In this document: positions 18,640-31,224 of the stretch, in pieces
How the letters are laid out: each line of letters opens with the position of its first letter
Position numbering within the stretch: the stretch's first letter is position 1
Source of the DNA: Selaginella tamariscina
Lineage: Eukaryota; Streptophyta; Lycopodiopsida; Selaginellales; Selaginellaceae
Reading direction: 5' to 3'
DNA: 64,000 bases
Assembly: GCA_003024785.1 (NCBI GenBank)
Contig: PUQB01000210.1
Location: 334,998 to 398,997, forward strand
Translations under genes and position numbers: made by a program
Notes under the pieces: generated by a model
Database searches by the model: none
What the model was told of the DNA's origin: nothing
Seen by the model: the letters and a program-made list of their open reading frames with translations, nothing else

Positions 18640-21600
18640 AACAATAATAACAACAATAGTAATAATAATATTTTGATTTAATGCCCACTTTGCATAACAT
18701 GGAATTAATTAGAAAACCTTAATGAAACCCTAAATAATTTATTAATTGTATTAGGCAATTTGCTTTATCAAATGGACAAGATTATATAACAATTAATATT
18801 TACGTTATAATTATAACTAACATAGAACCATATTCTTGTAAATTTAAATTAAAAATGATGTAACATATATATAATTTATACATTTCTCACTTTTTAAGAA
18901 GTTCGTACTAAAGTATTATAAATATTAATTTATAAGTTTGTTCCTTTAAGAAGCGCTCCTACATTCTTAAAGTATAAATCATGTAAGTAAAATATTAACA
19001 AGTAACTTGTTTAATCAAGTCATAATTCTTTATTTATTATTATTTTTTGTTTATTTACTAATATATGTGAAGCATTAAGTTCATGTTATTTGTTGCTGAT
19101 TTGCCTTTAGGTAAACCTGTTGGGGAGATATACTATATTTTCATTAATTTTATTATTATTATTATTGATTTTGTTTAATTATAAGTTTAAGAAATTTTAA
19201 TTTTTTTTGAAATATTCAAAAATTATATTTTTACTAGCACATGCCCATCATTGTTGGACTTAATTATTTAATAATAATTAATTTTTATTAATTAATAGAC
19301 TATTATTCTTAACTTAGTAAGTTTATTCTTCAAATGAACCCTTAACCTAATTATTATCCTTAAACTGGTGAGTTTATATCAACTCATTTATTATCCTTAA
19401 TTTATTTTTAAATTATTAGGTTTGCCCATATTTAACCTTAACTGTTATTTTTAACTCAATATCCTAATAACTTAAATAGTATAATCTTTATTTTAATGAG
19501 TTTATTATTTGAATTTAAACTATTTAACGACTCTTAACCCAGTTATCTCCTTAACCTCTTATATTTAATGACCCTTAACCTTTATTATTCTTAACTTAAT
19601 AAGTTTACTTTAATCTAATGAGTTTATTCTCAAGCACCGATGAATAATACCACGTGGGTATATGATTCACATGGTTGAAACACAAACAAACACATTGAAT
19701 AAACATATTATATAAGATATTAACTTTAGTTTTTGTCAATAATAGTTTTAACTTATGACTAAATAAAATAGCAAAAAATAAATGGATGACATTATGAATA
19801 TATATTTATTAGTATCATATAAATATTAATCTTAAATACATGAAATGTATTTATATTACCTCTTAATTTATGGGTAGTTGCAACTTACTATTAAATTAGT
19901 GGCTTCTTTAATCTTGATTAGTTTGCGCTAATGGGGTTGTGTTCTCACAAACCATTACTTTAAACTTTCAAATTACATTAGCTCGTGACTAATTTAACAA
20001 CTCCCTCGTTCAATTAACATGAATAAGTTTAGGGCTCTCTATTCTTGTGACTCACTCATGTTCACACGGAGATACTCTACCTTATTCTAATTTTTAGTTT
20101 GCTACATTATTAAAACACGACCTAGTCGAATATGGCTTCATATAAAGCTAGAAGAAATGTTTAAATGCCATAGTTTTTTACAATAAATAAAGGATTTAGA
20201 TGATAATATTGTAGATTAGGTACTTCCATGGCAAGTGGTAGTGGCTTTAAAACAGCGTAAAGAACATGTGTGGTGAGTTAAACCATGGAGTAATGTCAGA
20301 GTTTTAACCTAGATGGCTAACACATGGCAACACGTGGTCGCCAAATGGACTTCCGATGTCAATTCTTTGTGTGAGCAATATTAAGTCTTCCAAGATGACC
20401 CTAAGAGTCTGACTTAAATACATAGTTAAACAGAATACTTAAAAGTCCTACCCTAAGTCCCTTAAAATGACCATCCCCGAACCATAAAGGATATCTGAGT
20501 AAACTTTAAGATACTATATTAGTAAACTTAAACATGCTCATGCCTTAACGTCAAAAAGGAGATGTGTCAAAGCTAAGACATCGTCACTTACCCCTTGAGG
20601 AATCACCCTCATCCGAGAGTACAACCCTTTTAGGGCGATAAGGGGTACCCTAAACCACGATGACCAAGTCATACCTTAGATCTAGGGCTAGTACTTAGTG
20701 AGAACATGAGTATGCGTTGTAGATGGACATAAGTGTTTTGTTAAGCAAACTCTCTAAGGTTAGGTTTGAATAACCCTAAATACATGACCTTGTGAGTGCC
20801 TCACGAAAGGGTTCATGCTAACAAGCTTAGGTTGTTCAACCCCTTAGATCCCAATGAGAACACCTAAACCCAAAGCACACCTAGTTATGAGACCTAACCT
20901 TCCTTGAGCTTATGTTAGTGCGAGCACAAGCATGCTTATTTATTAGAGTAAAGGGCATGCCTCAGGTGTTGTATCGTGTGATGTTTAGCCCAATGTCACA
21001 TCTCCATGTGACATTACCTTCCACGATGTGGGCTATCATGCCATAGCCCTTTAAGTGCCACAAATGTGACTCATAAATGTCAACTCTAGAACCCCTTAGT
21101 GAACCCTCATGAACTGGGTAACGTGAACCTGTCAAACAAGATCCCATGCACACAGTTGGACAAGGACACAAATGTGTCTTACTTGGCCATGAGTGCTACA
21201 CTTAACTTGACGTGGAGGAGGAGGCTGAAGACAGGCCTCAACCTCTGCCTCTTGCAACGTGCATTCCAACAAGACCTTTCATGCATGGATTTGCCAACAT
21301 TAAAGGTGAGCTACCTCAAGGGTGGGACATACCCCTGTTATTTGGAAGTTAGGGCGGCACAATAGAGGGTTGTACCTTAATGACACAAGTTAAAGCTTGC
21401 ATTGGCAGAAGAGCAATGAACTTAATCATGAACCGAAGAGCTCTCCTACTCATACTTTACCTTATTTATGTGACGGACCACCCCCTCCCCCCCCCCCTCT
21501 CTTTTCTTAAATGTGTAAATGGGTTGGCACGGAATTAACTAACCCATTATTTAATTAATGAGACGAGTGTTTAACTTAGCCTAAACCCTACCCAAGGGGG

Positions 21601-22536
21601 TGGGGGTTCTAGGGTGTGGGTTAGGACGTAACATGCCAAACTCATCTACGTTAACTAATTAACTTAACTGGAACATCAAAATTGGGGGTGGGTTTTTTAG
21701 AAGGTAAGTGCTACCTTCGCTTAAAGTTTCTTGCGATACCTAAGGACAGCCGACCGAACTACCTATAAATACCTAAGTGCACTAAGCAGGGTTGTTTCGC
21801 ACTACATCTAAGGTCCGTCAACATATTACAACAAGTAACAACAATCGACCTCCAAAATAAAGGGTCGAGTCATAGTAAAAACTATGACAAGTAATGTTTA
21901 GTTTATTAAATTTGTTGAACATGTTTACAAGAATGATAGATTAAAATAGCTTTTTGGAATGAGGAAGGAGGCATGTCCTAAAGTTGGTATTCAATTGGAT
22001 GGTCAAATTATCGACAAACATATGAAACATGTTAAAAGAAAATTGTCTATTCCAATTTCGGAAGGTGATTCATACAGGCTGGACTATATAAATTGCACAG
22101 CTTCCAGAAGGTCAAAATTAGCAATTTTGTGGCAACACCTTCCAAGCTTAATTTCAACAATGTTGACCATGTCCAAAACAATATTATTCATGAGGAAGTT
22201 GTACATAATAAAAATTGAGTTATACGTTGATATACATAAAGTTCCATTCCTAGTTTCTTTGGTGTCGTGAAAATCAGTGTAGAGAACAAAGTTACGCAAT
22301 TGGTTTAGACTTGCTCATGTAAATAGCGCCTTTGGCATTGAGGGTGACAGTAAAACTTACATGAACAATCTTTTACTATATGTATTTTCCTAGGTGCTGA
22401 GGACAACATACTATTTCTCCTCAAGAACACATATATGAACAAATAAATGTCAACAAGTTGAAAATAATATTAACGACTAATAAATTCATTTATAGGAAAT
22501 ATCTTATATTCCTACACTATTGTGGTTAACATGTTT
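18640..22536. other. AT-rich non-coding DNA, no gene recognised
   Basis: At 18,640-19,900 there are (TAA)n patches and an imperfect family of CTTAACCTAATTATT / AATAAGTTTA units (19,250-19,630). At 20,200-21,900 the composition is more balanced and could be the body of an old transposon, but none of the short open frames resembles a protein family I know. A C-rich run lies at 21,480-21,500. A small hairpin GTCATAGT..ACTATGAC lies at about 21,868-21,887. Confidence 0.4.
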
Positions 22537-22745
22537 TGTTACGACCCGTATAACGAATCAAAGAATATTCCCCAGAAAGGTATAAGCTAGAATATTCTTA
22601 AAGAGCTATACCAAGATCTAAAAGAATTAAGGGCACCCTAATATTAGAAACCTTTTTGGAGATTAACATGTGGAGACTAGAAACAGCTTGGGGGAGGTCG
22701 GGTGGTTTTGTGAAGGTCTCTAGTTTGTAAGTAGTGATGCCTAAC
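22537..22745 (+). repeat. Possible 5' LTR of the Ty3/gypsy element
   Basis: Begins TGTTACGACCCG and ends just before the primer-binding-like site, with CA close to the junction. No second LTR copy is visible because the element is cut at 26,064, so the borders are tentative. Confidence 0.3.
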
Positions 22746-22747
22746 AA

Positions 22748-22775
22748 TTGGTATCGGAGGCAAGGTTCGAGATGA
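22748..22775 (+). promoter_or_regulatory. Primer-binding-site-like motif (initiator Met tRNA type)
   Basis: ATTGGTATCGGAGGCAAGG resembles the TGGTATCAGAGC.. primer site complementary to the 3' end of initiator tRNA-Met used by many plant LTR retrotransposons. It sits directly after the putative LTR. Confidence 0.5.
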
Positions 22776-23131
22776 GTGCCTGGTGGATACCACCTATGTG
22801 GAGACGTTGGACACTGAAAGGCAAATTGTCCAAGGAGAAGCAAGCCCAAGGGCAAAAGTTTCAATGGCAGCAAGGACAAGTAAATGCTTAAGAAGCTTTA
22901 GGAGATGGAGCGTGGAGAGGAGCACAAAGGAGACTTCTCTAAACCACAAGGTAAATTTCTATTTGTTCTTGCTCATTAGGTAAATTATATGGCACGGGAG
23001 GAGTCACACACACGTGCTATTATGGTGGAGGGACGACTGGTGAGTGTCTAGTGCGAGTCCTTGTGGATAGCATGAGTAGTGATAACTTTGTGTCAACAAA
23101 GTTAGTGGAGGAGTGTAGCTTGCCCACAAAA

Positions 23132-23796
23132 GACTGTGCCTCAATATGAATTTGAGGGCTCATCTATCACACAGAGCTATAATGCTTGTGTGGAGGAGTT
23201 ACAATTGTAGGTTGGCAAAACCTAACTGGTGGAGCTGCATGAAGACTGTGCCTCAATACAAGATTGAGGGCTCAGCTATCACATAGAGCTATAGTGCTTG
23301 TGTGGAGGAGTTACAGTTGTAGGCTAGTAAAACCCAGCTGGTGGAGCTGCACAAAGACTGTGCCTCAATACGAGATTGAGGGCTCAACTATCACATATAG
23401 TTACAATGCTTGTGTGTAGGAGTTACAGCTGTAGGTTGGCAGAACCCAGCTGGTGGAGCTGCACGAAGATTGTGCCTCAATACGAGATTGAGGGCTTAGT
23501 TATCACACATAGCTATAATACTTGTGTGGGAGGAGTTACAGCTGAAGGTTGGCAAAACCCAGCTGGTGGAGCTGCACGAAGATTGTGCCTTAATACGAGA
23601 TTAAGGGCTTAACTATCACACAGAGCTATAGTGCTTGTGTGGAGGAGTTATAGATGTAGGTTGGCAAAACCCACCTGGTGGAGTTGCACGAAGACTGTGC
23701 CTCAATACGAGATTGAGGGCTTAGTTGTCACATAGAGCTAAATTGCTTGTGTGGGAGGAGTTACAGCTAGAAGTTGGCAAAACCTAGCTGGTGGAG
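23132..23796 (+). repeat. 112-bp tandem repeat, 6 units
   Basis: Units start at 23,132, 23,244, 23,356, 23,468, 23,581 and 23,693, each beginning GA(C/T)TGTGCCTCAATACGAG and ending CTGGTGGAGCTGCA. The array lies within the retrotransposon between the gag and pol remnants. Divergence between units is about 5-12% by eye. Confidence 0.9.
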
Positions 23797-26067
23797 ACTT
23801 TCTTCTTGCGGAGCTAGTGTGTGTGGATCCTAAGATCTAGTGGAGCACCAAGCACATGAAGCTTGAGTATAGTGAAGTCAAAGACATTTGGTTTGAAACA
23901 AATCTTAAGTCTCCAAACAAGTTCTTTTACTGTCACCTTAAGCAAAGCTGTTGTGCGAGGAGTTTGCTAACGTCTTCCCTCTCGAGCTACCTCATGGCTT
24001 ACCACATGCAAGAGGTGTAAAGCATGAGATTGTGTTGGAACAGGGTATGAAAGCCATTTACTGTAAGCCATTCCAACTGAGCCATGCTAAAGGAGCAAGA
24101 GGTTAAGAGACAAGTGATGGAGCTATTGGAATATGGCTTCATACAACTGAGCAAGTCTCCATTTGGTGCACTAGTATTGCTTGTCAGGAAGAAAGATGGC
24201 ACCATGAGGATGTGCATAGACTATAGAGCTCTCAACAAGTAAACAGTGAAGGACAGGATGCCCATGCCACGTGTGGATACTATCATGGATCATCTCGGTG
24301 GAGCCAGAGTGTTCACCAAGATAGATTTGCACAGTGGGTATTATTAGATTGTTGTGAAAAGAGGAAGATATTTACATAACTGTTTTCAACACTAGCTTTG
24401 GGCATTTCAAGTTCACTGTTATGCCATTTGGCTTAACAAATGCCCCAGTCACATTCACTCGGTTGATGACTGAGGTGTTTGGTGACTACTTATATGACTT
24501 TGTGAAGATCTTCCTCGACAATATTCTTATTTACAATAAGAATATGAAGGAGCATGTGCAGCATTTGCAGCATTTGCGAAGAGTTCTTTAGTTGTTGAGG
24601 GAGAACAAGCTCTATACAAAGAAGAGCAAATGTGCACTTGCTCAGTATGAAGTGGAGTATTTGGGTCACATTGTGACGCCAAGTGGAGTGAAGATTGATC
24701 CACAAAAGGTGGTAATGGTGAAGCAATGGCCAGTTCCTAGCAATGCAAAAAAGTTACGGAGTTTCTTGGGCATGGTTGGTTATTATCAGCGGCATGTTAA
24801 GGATTATGCCAAGAAAGCTTCTCTGTTAACTAGGTTGTTGAGGAAGGACGTTCCCTTTGCATGAAGTGCTTGAGAGGAGCAGTTTCCAAGCTTTGAAACA
24901 AGCTTTGGTACGTGCACTAGTTTTATGTATTGCAGATCTCTAGTATCGTGTGATGCAAGTGGAGTGGCCATTGGAGTTGTACTTATGCAAGAGGAAAGGC
25001 CTATTGCTTATGAGAGTCGTACTTCTTGCATAGCAACATACTCAACGTATGAGCAAGAATTACTGGCTATTGTTAATGCATTACGAATTTGGAGGCACTA
25101 TCTTTATGGTGCAAGTTTCAAGGTGTTTACAAATCACAAGCCTTTGGTGTATTTGTTCACATAGAAAGAGTTGTCAATAAGCTCGTTAGATGGTTAAGCT
25201 CATGGATTTTGGCAAATTTCTTATTGAGCATCGTGCGGGGAAGGTTAACGTGGTGGCAGATGCTTTGTCACGTGTTAAGAGAGCCACCATAGTTGGAGAA
25301 TTCCAAACACGCTTATATAATGCATTAATAAGGACGGTCAATGAGTTTAGCCATGTAGTTCAACATGCTCAAGCACATTGTAATACAAAACTCCATCTTG
25401 AAATGAAAATGGTTGCTCTAGCTATCCTTTGAGCTCGTGTATCTTCCTCGTGTGGACCATTTGATCAACCAGGTACTATATTTTCATCATGATCGCCCGG
25501 AGGTTGGTCATTTTGGGGAGAGGAAAACGTATGAGTTGATCAAGAGGAGGTTCTATTGGAGGAATATGAAAGATGATATTATAGAGTACTACAAGACTTG
25601 TGACAAGTGTCAGCAAGTAAAGGTGCCCAGGGAGAAACCAGGTGGGCTATTAGTACCATTGCCTATTCTGGACAGGCAATGGGGCAGTATCTCTATTGAC
25701 TTTGTCACTTAATTGCCAAGGACACAGTGGCATTGGAATGAGTCCATACTATGCTATGTTTGAACGGCATACCAAGACAGCTTTTGAGTTGGGTTTAGCA
25801 AGTAAGAAAGCTCAAGGCAACATGGATGAGAAAGCTAAAGATCTGAGTGTTGAACTTAGAAACATTCAGAGTTTGTGCAAGAAGAACTTACAAGCAGTTC
25901 AGAGCCGAGCTATCAAGTTTGTTAATGAGCACATAAGCTTCCAAGAGTTCTAGGTGGGAGATTATGTATATCTCCGAGTGGTATTTGTCACACATGTAAG
26001 GCAAAACACTGTTATGGCCTTACGGAAGGGACACAATGATAAGTTGTCTCCTAGGTACTCAGATGTA

Positions 26068-26089
26068 CGTTGTAACTAAAGTGGGCATG
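26068..26089 (+). repeat. Outer terminal inverted repeat, left copy
   Basis: Contains GTTGTAACTAAAGTGGGC. The inverse complement ends the right copy at 58,590-58,611. Homology between the arms, and the retrotransposon outside, both stop here. Confidence 0.85.
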
Positions 26090-26349
26090 ATACGTGAAAA
26101 TGGGAATATAAAATAAATTACTAATTAATACTTAAGTTTTAATTATTAATTAATCATTTAATTAATATGTAATTAAGCCTTAAATATTAATTAATTAATT
26201 AATTAATCCTTCAATAACCTTACTTAGTAAGGAATATTCCTAAAATATCTTAGAATATTCATATTATTCTAAAAATAGTTTACAAAATGAAGAAATACTA
26301 TCAAACATAATTACAAATGAAATCATTTTCTTATCAACATGTTAATTTT

Positions 26350-27300
26350 TTATAAATACTTTCTTCTAATACAAGAAATCTCTCATTTTGTCTAAATCAT
26401 CACTCTCCGGATTAATCAAATCATTTTGGTCAATATCTTGATGTTGTTGCCACCACTTAACACTCTCACGAATGCAATTGGGAGTTGCCATCCTTGTTAA
26501 TACATAAGATGTAATAGAAGGTCTGCATAAAGGCTCATCTAAAAATGACGTTCCTTAAGAATAATATTATAAAGCGCCCGGTTGCTATCCTTCATTTTAT
26601 AAAATTCAAAATCACGAGAAAGAAAAGCTTCAGGAAATGTATGATACGGTGGATACTGCTCACAAAAATTTTCGAGATTCTTCTTTCTAGGCACGTATCC
26701 AAGTAGTTCACTAGCTCATCCATGATATCGGTATCAGAATATGGATCGAAAGTGATTGGATGAATACAAGCAATGTTTTGGTTGAGCATAGCCTTCTGAG
26801 GAGAGTCGTCTACTACTAAGATATGTGCATTCTTCATTATCCTTAAGCGACTGATCTCCCCATGAGTCCCAATTATTCTTTCATTCTTGAAGAAGTATGG
26901 CTTGCTTTCCTTTCTATATTGTGAAATTCGAGAGGTTTATAACATATTCGCTGGTCAAAAATCCAATCTTTACGAATCACCTCTTCTGCAACACTACAAT
27001 GTTTCTTAAGCAAATTCAACAGCGGTGTTAAGTTATGAATCTGCATGCATGACCAAATCCCCACAAGCGCACCCATCTCCTTAAGCTTTTGAAAGAGACG
27101 ATCCAACCCTGGACGAAAAATAATATCATATCGAAATTTACCATGACAAGGAATGAAATCTCCTTGTTTGATTTCTTTTTTCCTATCCTCGGGCCTTTGT
27201 CGATGAAGCAGAACACCATTGACATCCAACAACACAATATGGCCATGAGTAACATGGATAGCGTTGCCTCTTGAATACTTTGCAAATCACTTGTTTGCTC
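26350..27300 (-). pseudogene. HAD (FCP1/NIF-like) phosphatase, left copy, frameshifted
   Basis: Counterpart of the intact frame at 57,382-58,329. The HAD motif I segment LLDVNGVLLHR is at about 27,200. Frame is lost after FHNI (about 26,920), again after NYLDTCL (about 26,690) and in the C-terminal part near 26,550. Otherwise nearly identical to the right copy, so the lesions are recent or are consensus errors. Confidence 0.75.
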
Positions 27301-27339
27301 CCTTTCACATTTATCCGTTGACTATATCGTTGCCTATCC

Positions 27340-27600
27340 CTTCATCATTTAATTGTACATCATCCTTACAAGATTCAGATATTGCATGCTGAAGAAATTG
27401 ATTTCGGAACTGAAGCCAATAAAAATGATGATGAAAAACGAAGTGGCCCCATGGTAACGATGTTTTGAGCTGCATTATTATCCATTTCCTGCATGAACTC
27501 TGTCATTCTGACATGTGGCACAAGAAATTGTCGCCAAACCCCTCTCTTACCTCATGGCAATGCTGAAAATCCATGTTCTCAATGTTTCATTACATCTGCA
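27340..27600 (-). other. Conserved segment upstream of the HAD gene, left copy
   Basis: Matches the right-copy segment 57,068-57,319 and the third copy at 63,790-64,000. Contains peptide matches such as LHHHFYWLQFRNQFLQ; it may be a 5' exon of the HAD gene. No family recognised. Confidence 0.4.
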
Positions 27601-27752
27601 AAATGATAATTAGCTGACCTTAAAATTATCAAGGTATATTATTTACCTTGTTAATGTGTGACCCATGTTTGAACTAAAAGCTTCATTAATCCTTGAGAAT
27701 TTATTTTCTGTACAAATATAAACGAAATATACAAAAATGCCTTATGTTACAC

Positions 27753-30700
27753 TCATTTACAACTATTCGTCACTCTAACATTCAATAATTCTTCTTCGCT
27801 ATTACCTTCTGAGTGAGAAGAAGAAGGTCTAAGCCGCTTGTGAGATGGTTCAAGATCTTCTTTTCTATTGATGTTTCCATATGTGAATGTTCTGTACTCC
27901 TCGAGATAACTTCCGGTCTAATATTGATTGAAGTTCGTCCAGACTCCGACATTGAACCAGATTCGTCTTCAGAGCTATCGCACTTCTGGAGGGAACTTTC
28001 TCAAATACTCCTTTATGGATTCGTTGGGGTACTCAGTTGAGAACCTATCTATCCACTTGTTCAGGTCCTCAACCATGGTCTTATCCTTTTCAACGGCAAA
28101 CACACATGTATGCCGAAGGTAACACTCCTTCAAGACGGACCCCCTAGTGCAGTAGTCAAAAACCCACGCATCACTGTGAGGACCCCTGATCAAGTTGACG
28201 ATGCTCCGTGCCGCTTGACTTGTAATGTTTGGATAACGTACATTGCCGAATACGTCACTCACCTATCGGTGTATCGGATGGAGGTTCAGGGCCGTTGGAG
28301 TGCAAACAGATGCCTGGCCAGTCATTTGGAAGCTTGAAATTGTTTGGCGCATTCCTAACAACCAAGTGAACAACGGTATCAATGCACTTGGGATTAGCAT
28401 CGTTCATATAAAATCCTGTCCAACGATGTCTATTCTTCTTGGCGAAGGCGAAGGCAAAAGTATCGGTGACATGAGCAAGAATCAAGAAATAAATACCTGA
28501 AAAAGTAGGTATCAGTGAAGAGCGCAAGCATGAATTCAATAATAAATACCTTCTATGTATATGCTTGCACGGCTAAGTTTCTCCACCAGATCCTCTAGTG
28601 CCCTATCTGTCGAAAGATTTTTTGACACCCGCCGATCCATCACGAACAATTGAAACGGTTTCCTACAAGCAGTGATGTTACCCCATAAAGTCTCCGAATC
28701 TAACAACAAACATCTGTAGGGCTTGTCGTGATTCGTAGCATCCTCCTTTATAAGGTTCAATTCGGTTCTCCGCTGCTGAAGGACTGCCATAAGAGAAGGC
28801 GTCATCCCAATGTTCTCCTTTTTGGCGTTGGCGTGCAATAGATTCTTGCCTAGATCTTCCGATTGGTTCACCCATTCGACAAGCATATCATCGTTCGTCA
28901 CATGCAAATATTTGCTGACCTCTTCATATGTTGAGTCGAGGTCCAACCCAGTTTGTGGCAGTGTATTCCCAACCACTCCTTGAAATGCCTGACCGTCTTC
29001 AACTCCATTGCCTTGAGATGAAAAGGAGAGGTTGGGCTGCTGTTATTAATTTGTAGTTTGCCATCGATCACCAAATCAGCCAAGACTTCCATCTCCTCCA
29101 TCGTTGTTCCATTTAAAGGCTTCAACCATGTGAGCTTGAAATCGTTGTCTACATCCTTTGTAGATTGAACAGACTTAGCCTTCGGCGTCTTACTGGGTTT
29201 CTTTGCAGACTTTCTGAGGGCTCCCCTTCACTTGTCTGCTTCTTCTTCAGTGTTCCTTTTGAAAAGGATTCCATAATCCCCAACCATTTGGCAAAGATCC
29301 TATCTTCGGGGCAAGAAATCAACATCATCAGAAAGGATGTTTCCTTCCCGCCCACCTGGGCAAAATCAACTGCTGCAATTTCTTCAACTCTCTGAGAAAA
29401 AAGACAGATTAATATACCGGCGAGATAAATCCCGCCCAACAATTTGCTTACCCGGTAGTTCGCAGATTGTGTATTCCTGCAGTAGCTCTTTGTGGTCGCT
29501 CAAGAGATTCCCACACGGATCGCGTGTGTTTAAACTTCTCCCATATTTTGCTGTTGTAGTGGTTGGTGTCGGCAGCGTCCCATTCCGCCGATAACTTATG
29601 GTACTGCTCGATTGTGAGATTCGGCTTAGCTAAAAACGCCGATCTTTTTGTCAGCTTCTCACGGGTATGCTCGGAAAGTTTTGTTGCCATCGTTCCTTTG
29701 TTGTGTTCATCGAGAAGTCGTTGGGCTGCCGTTATTGTGTGCTGGCCACTAATGATGTAGTACTTGATAGATTTTCTATTCTCCGTCTGAATCTTCATGA
29801 GTTGTTCTGGTGTTGTGATCCAGACTTTGTCAGCGCCCTTCCTTCTTTCATAGTATGGACACAAAACAGCATTATGTGGAACGGTATAAGAATTGTCGTC
29901 CTTCATCTTCTCCATGAGCTCAGCTACACGTTCCTGGTTGAGTGGCCTGTAATTGAAGTTTGGGTTGACGCTGCAATATTTAACCCTACAAGGATAAATC
30001 TTTTCATCCAACATCATTTCCTTGTGACTTATTGCAGCATGAGATGCCACAGGTGCAGCTGACAAAACGATTGATGATTTTCTTTTGCGATCCGAATCAA
30101 CATGTGTGATCCCCGACTGCAGCTGTTCTAGTGTTCTCGGCACACTCTTCCAGCTCCCGAAGCTTCCTAAGCAAATTGAACGTGATCTGTAGAGAACCTG
30201 AGACCGAGCCACCCTCTCAATCTCCCTTATGATGTCGCTGTGTTCTTCTTCAATGTGAAGAGGGACGATTGCTCCACTTGTGGATGTTCTATATTGAAGC
30301 AATCTCTGCTGAAAATACACCTACTCGATGAGTCTGAAGATCTTCGAAGTAGACATCTAATTGGATCCCCTCCATAGATGGGCTTTCGTTGAGCTGAAGA
30401 AGAACTCCACGGTCAACATCATTAGTGAACACGTGAACATCATTATCCACAAGTCGACAACACCACCCGAGATTATTGTTGTAACTGGCGACCTCTGGAT
30501 CCGAGAACGTGACATTGGATGGCAAGGCATATCTGTCGAGAATCGTCCAATCTGGGTTCGCAGCCTGCTTTCGGGTGCTTGACTAGCGAATCTACTTTCC
30601 ATTGTTTTGCTTGTCCATGAGATGTGACAGAGGTTAATTTGACAGCAACCATGGTTGCTCCAATGCGCTTCCCATTTATCTTAAAATATGGCCAAGTTGA

Positions 30701-30855
30701 TTCCAGAATCCCCCTGCCCATCTCTTCTCCTGCTCTCGTCTTCAATGTCACCTCAATTCCACATCTGTATACAACAGTATTTAATTCTTCAAGCACATAT
30801 CCGAGTATAACAGATTTTATTTTAATTCTTACCCTGAATTTGACGACGACTCCAT
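27753..30855 (-). pseudogene. ParB-like / DNA-methylase-like fusion gene, left copy, frameshifted
   Basis: Same exon plan as the right copy: ATG at 30,853-30,855 (MESSSNSG), a short first intron, a long exon carrying the ParB-like domain (about 30,060-29,650), an intron containing a palindrome-like site (29,418-29,442), a Lys-rich region, then the C-terminal methylase-like part (28,540-27,970). In this copy the junction GGRVSKNLSTDRALEDLV (about 28,620) is open where the right copy is shifted. Other breaks occur near 30,300 (the VFSAE segment) and near 28,935 (one T missing in the TSTYEEV segment). The C-terminus ends in an acidic, Ser-rich tail (SHSEGNSEEEL). Confidence 0.75.
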
Positions 30856-31016
30856 ACTAATCACTGAATCTCCTTATTTGATTAAATCGTCCTTCTGCAA
30901 AATAATACACTATGAATACAATTTATATAAAAACGCACAAACACTTGTCTAAACCCGAATATACAAAAATAATACACTGATAAATTCACATACACCTGAG
31001 AGAAGTGGACAGGATT

Positions 31017-31106
31017 AACTGTCCGAAGCTAACATTTGTGATAGTGCAAAAAACTGATAACATTTGGTTTTAGAACCACCACAAATGTGAGCTTTGGACA
31101 GTTATA
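31017..31106. promoter_or_regulatory. Conserved inverted repeat upstream of the ParB-like gene, left copy
   Basis: Arms AACTGTCCGAAGCT.ACATTTGTG and CACAAATGTGAGCTTTGGACAGTT face each other around about 40 bases. The same structure is kept in the right copy. It lies between the palindrome array and the gene start, so a regulatory role or foldback structure is possible. Confidence 0.55.
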
Positions 31107-31224
31107 CATGGTTTACTGGCTTTTACTCAAAATATTATGATAAGCAAAATATTATGATAAGATGATAAAAGTAAACAAAATGAGATATGCAACTTATATA
31201 TAGTCATAAACATATATATTCACA

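Larger units (their letters stand above)
22537..26063 (+). mobile_element. Degenerate Ty3/gypsy LTR retrotransposon, truncated at the giant element
   Basis: Order on the + strand: LTR-like, primer site, a remnant gag zinc knuckle (CGDVGH.KANCP at about 22,795-22,840, first Cys lost), a 112-bp tandem array, then pol. Reverse transcriptase shows KDGT (24,190s) and MPFGLTNAPVTFTRLM (24,421 on), with IFLDNILIY where an active enzyme has YxDD. RNase H starts near SCDASGVAIGVVLMQE (24,940). The integrase zinc-binding region HFGERKTYELIKRRFYW...CDKCQQVK (25,510-25,620) ends in IDFVT, then jumps to a late integrase region (25,720-26,060), so the integrase core is deleted. Many stops and frameshifts are present. 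Homology is lost exactly at the TIR of the giant element. Confidence 0.85.

Noticed and set aside
21099-21365. Possible small protein gene
   Set aside because: No family similarity, no supporting signals, and it lies in repeat-like decayed DNA.
29448-30062. Plus-strand frames antisense to the left ParB-like gene
   Set aside because: Shadow frames: they also appear antisense to the right copy and have no independent similarity.
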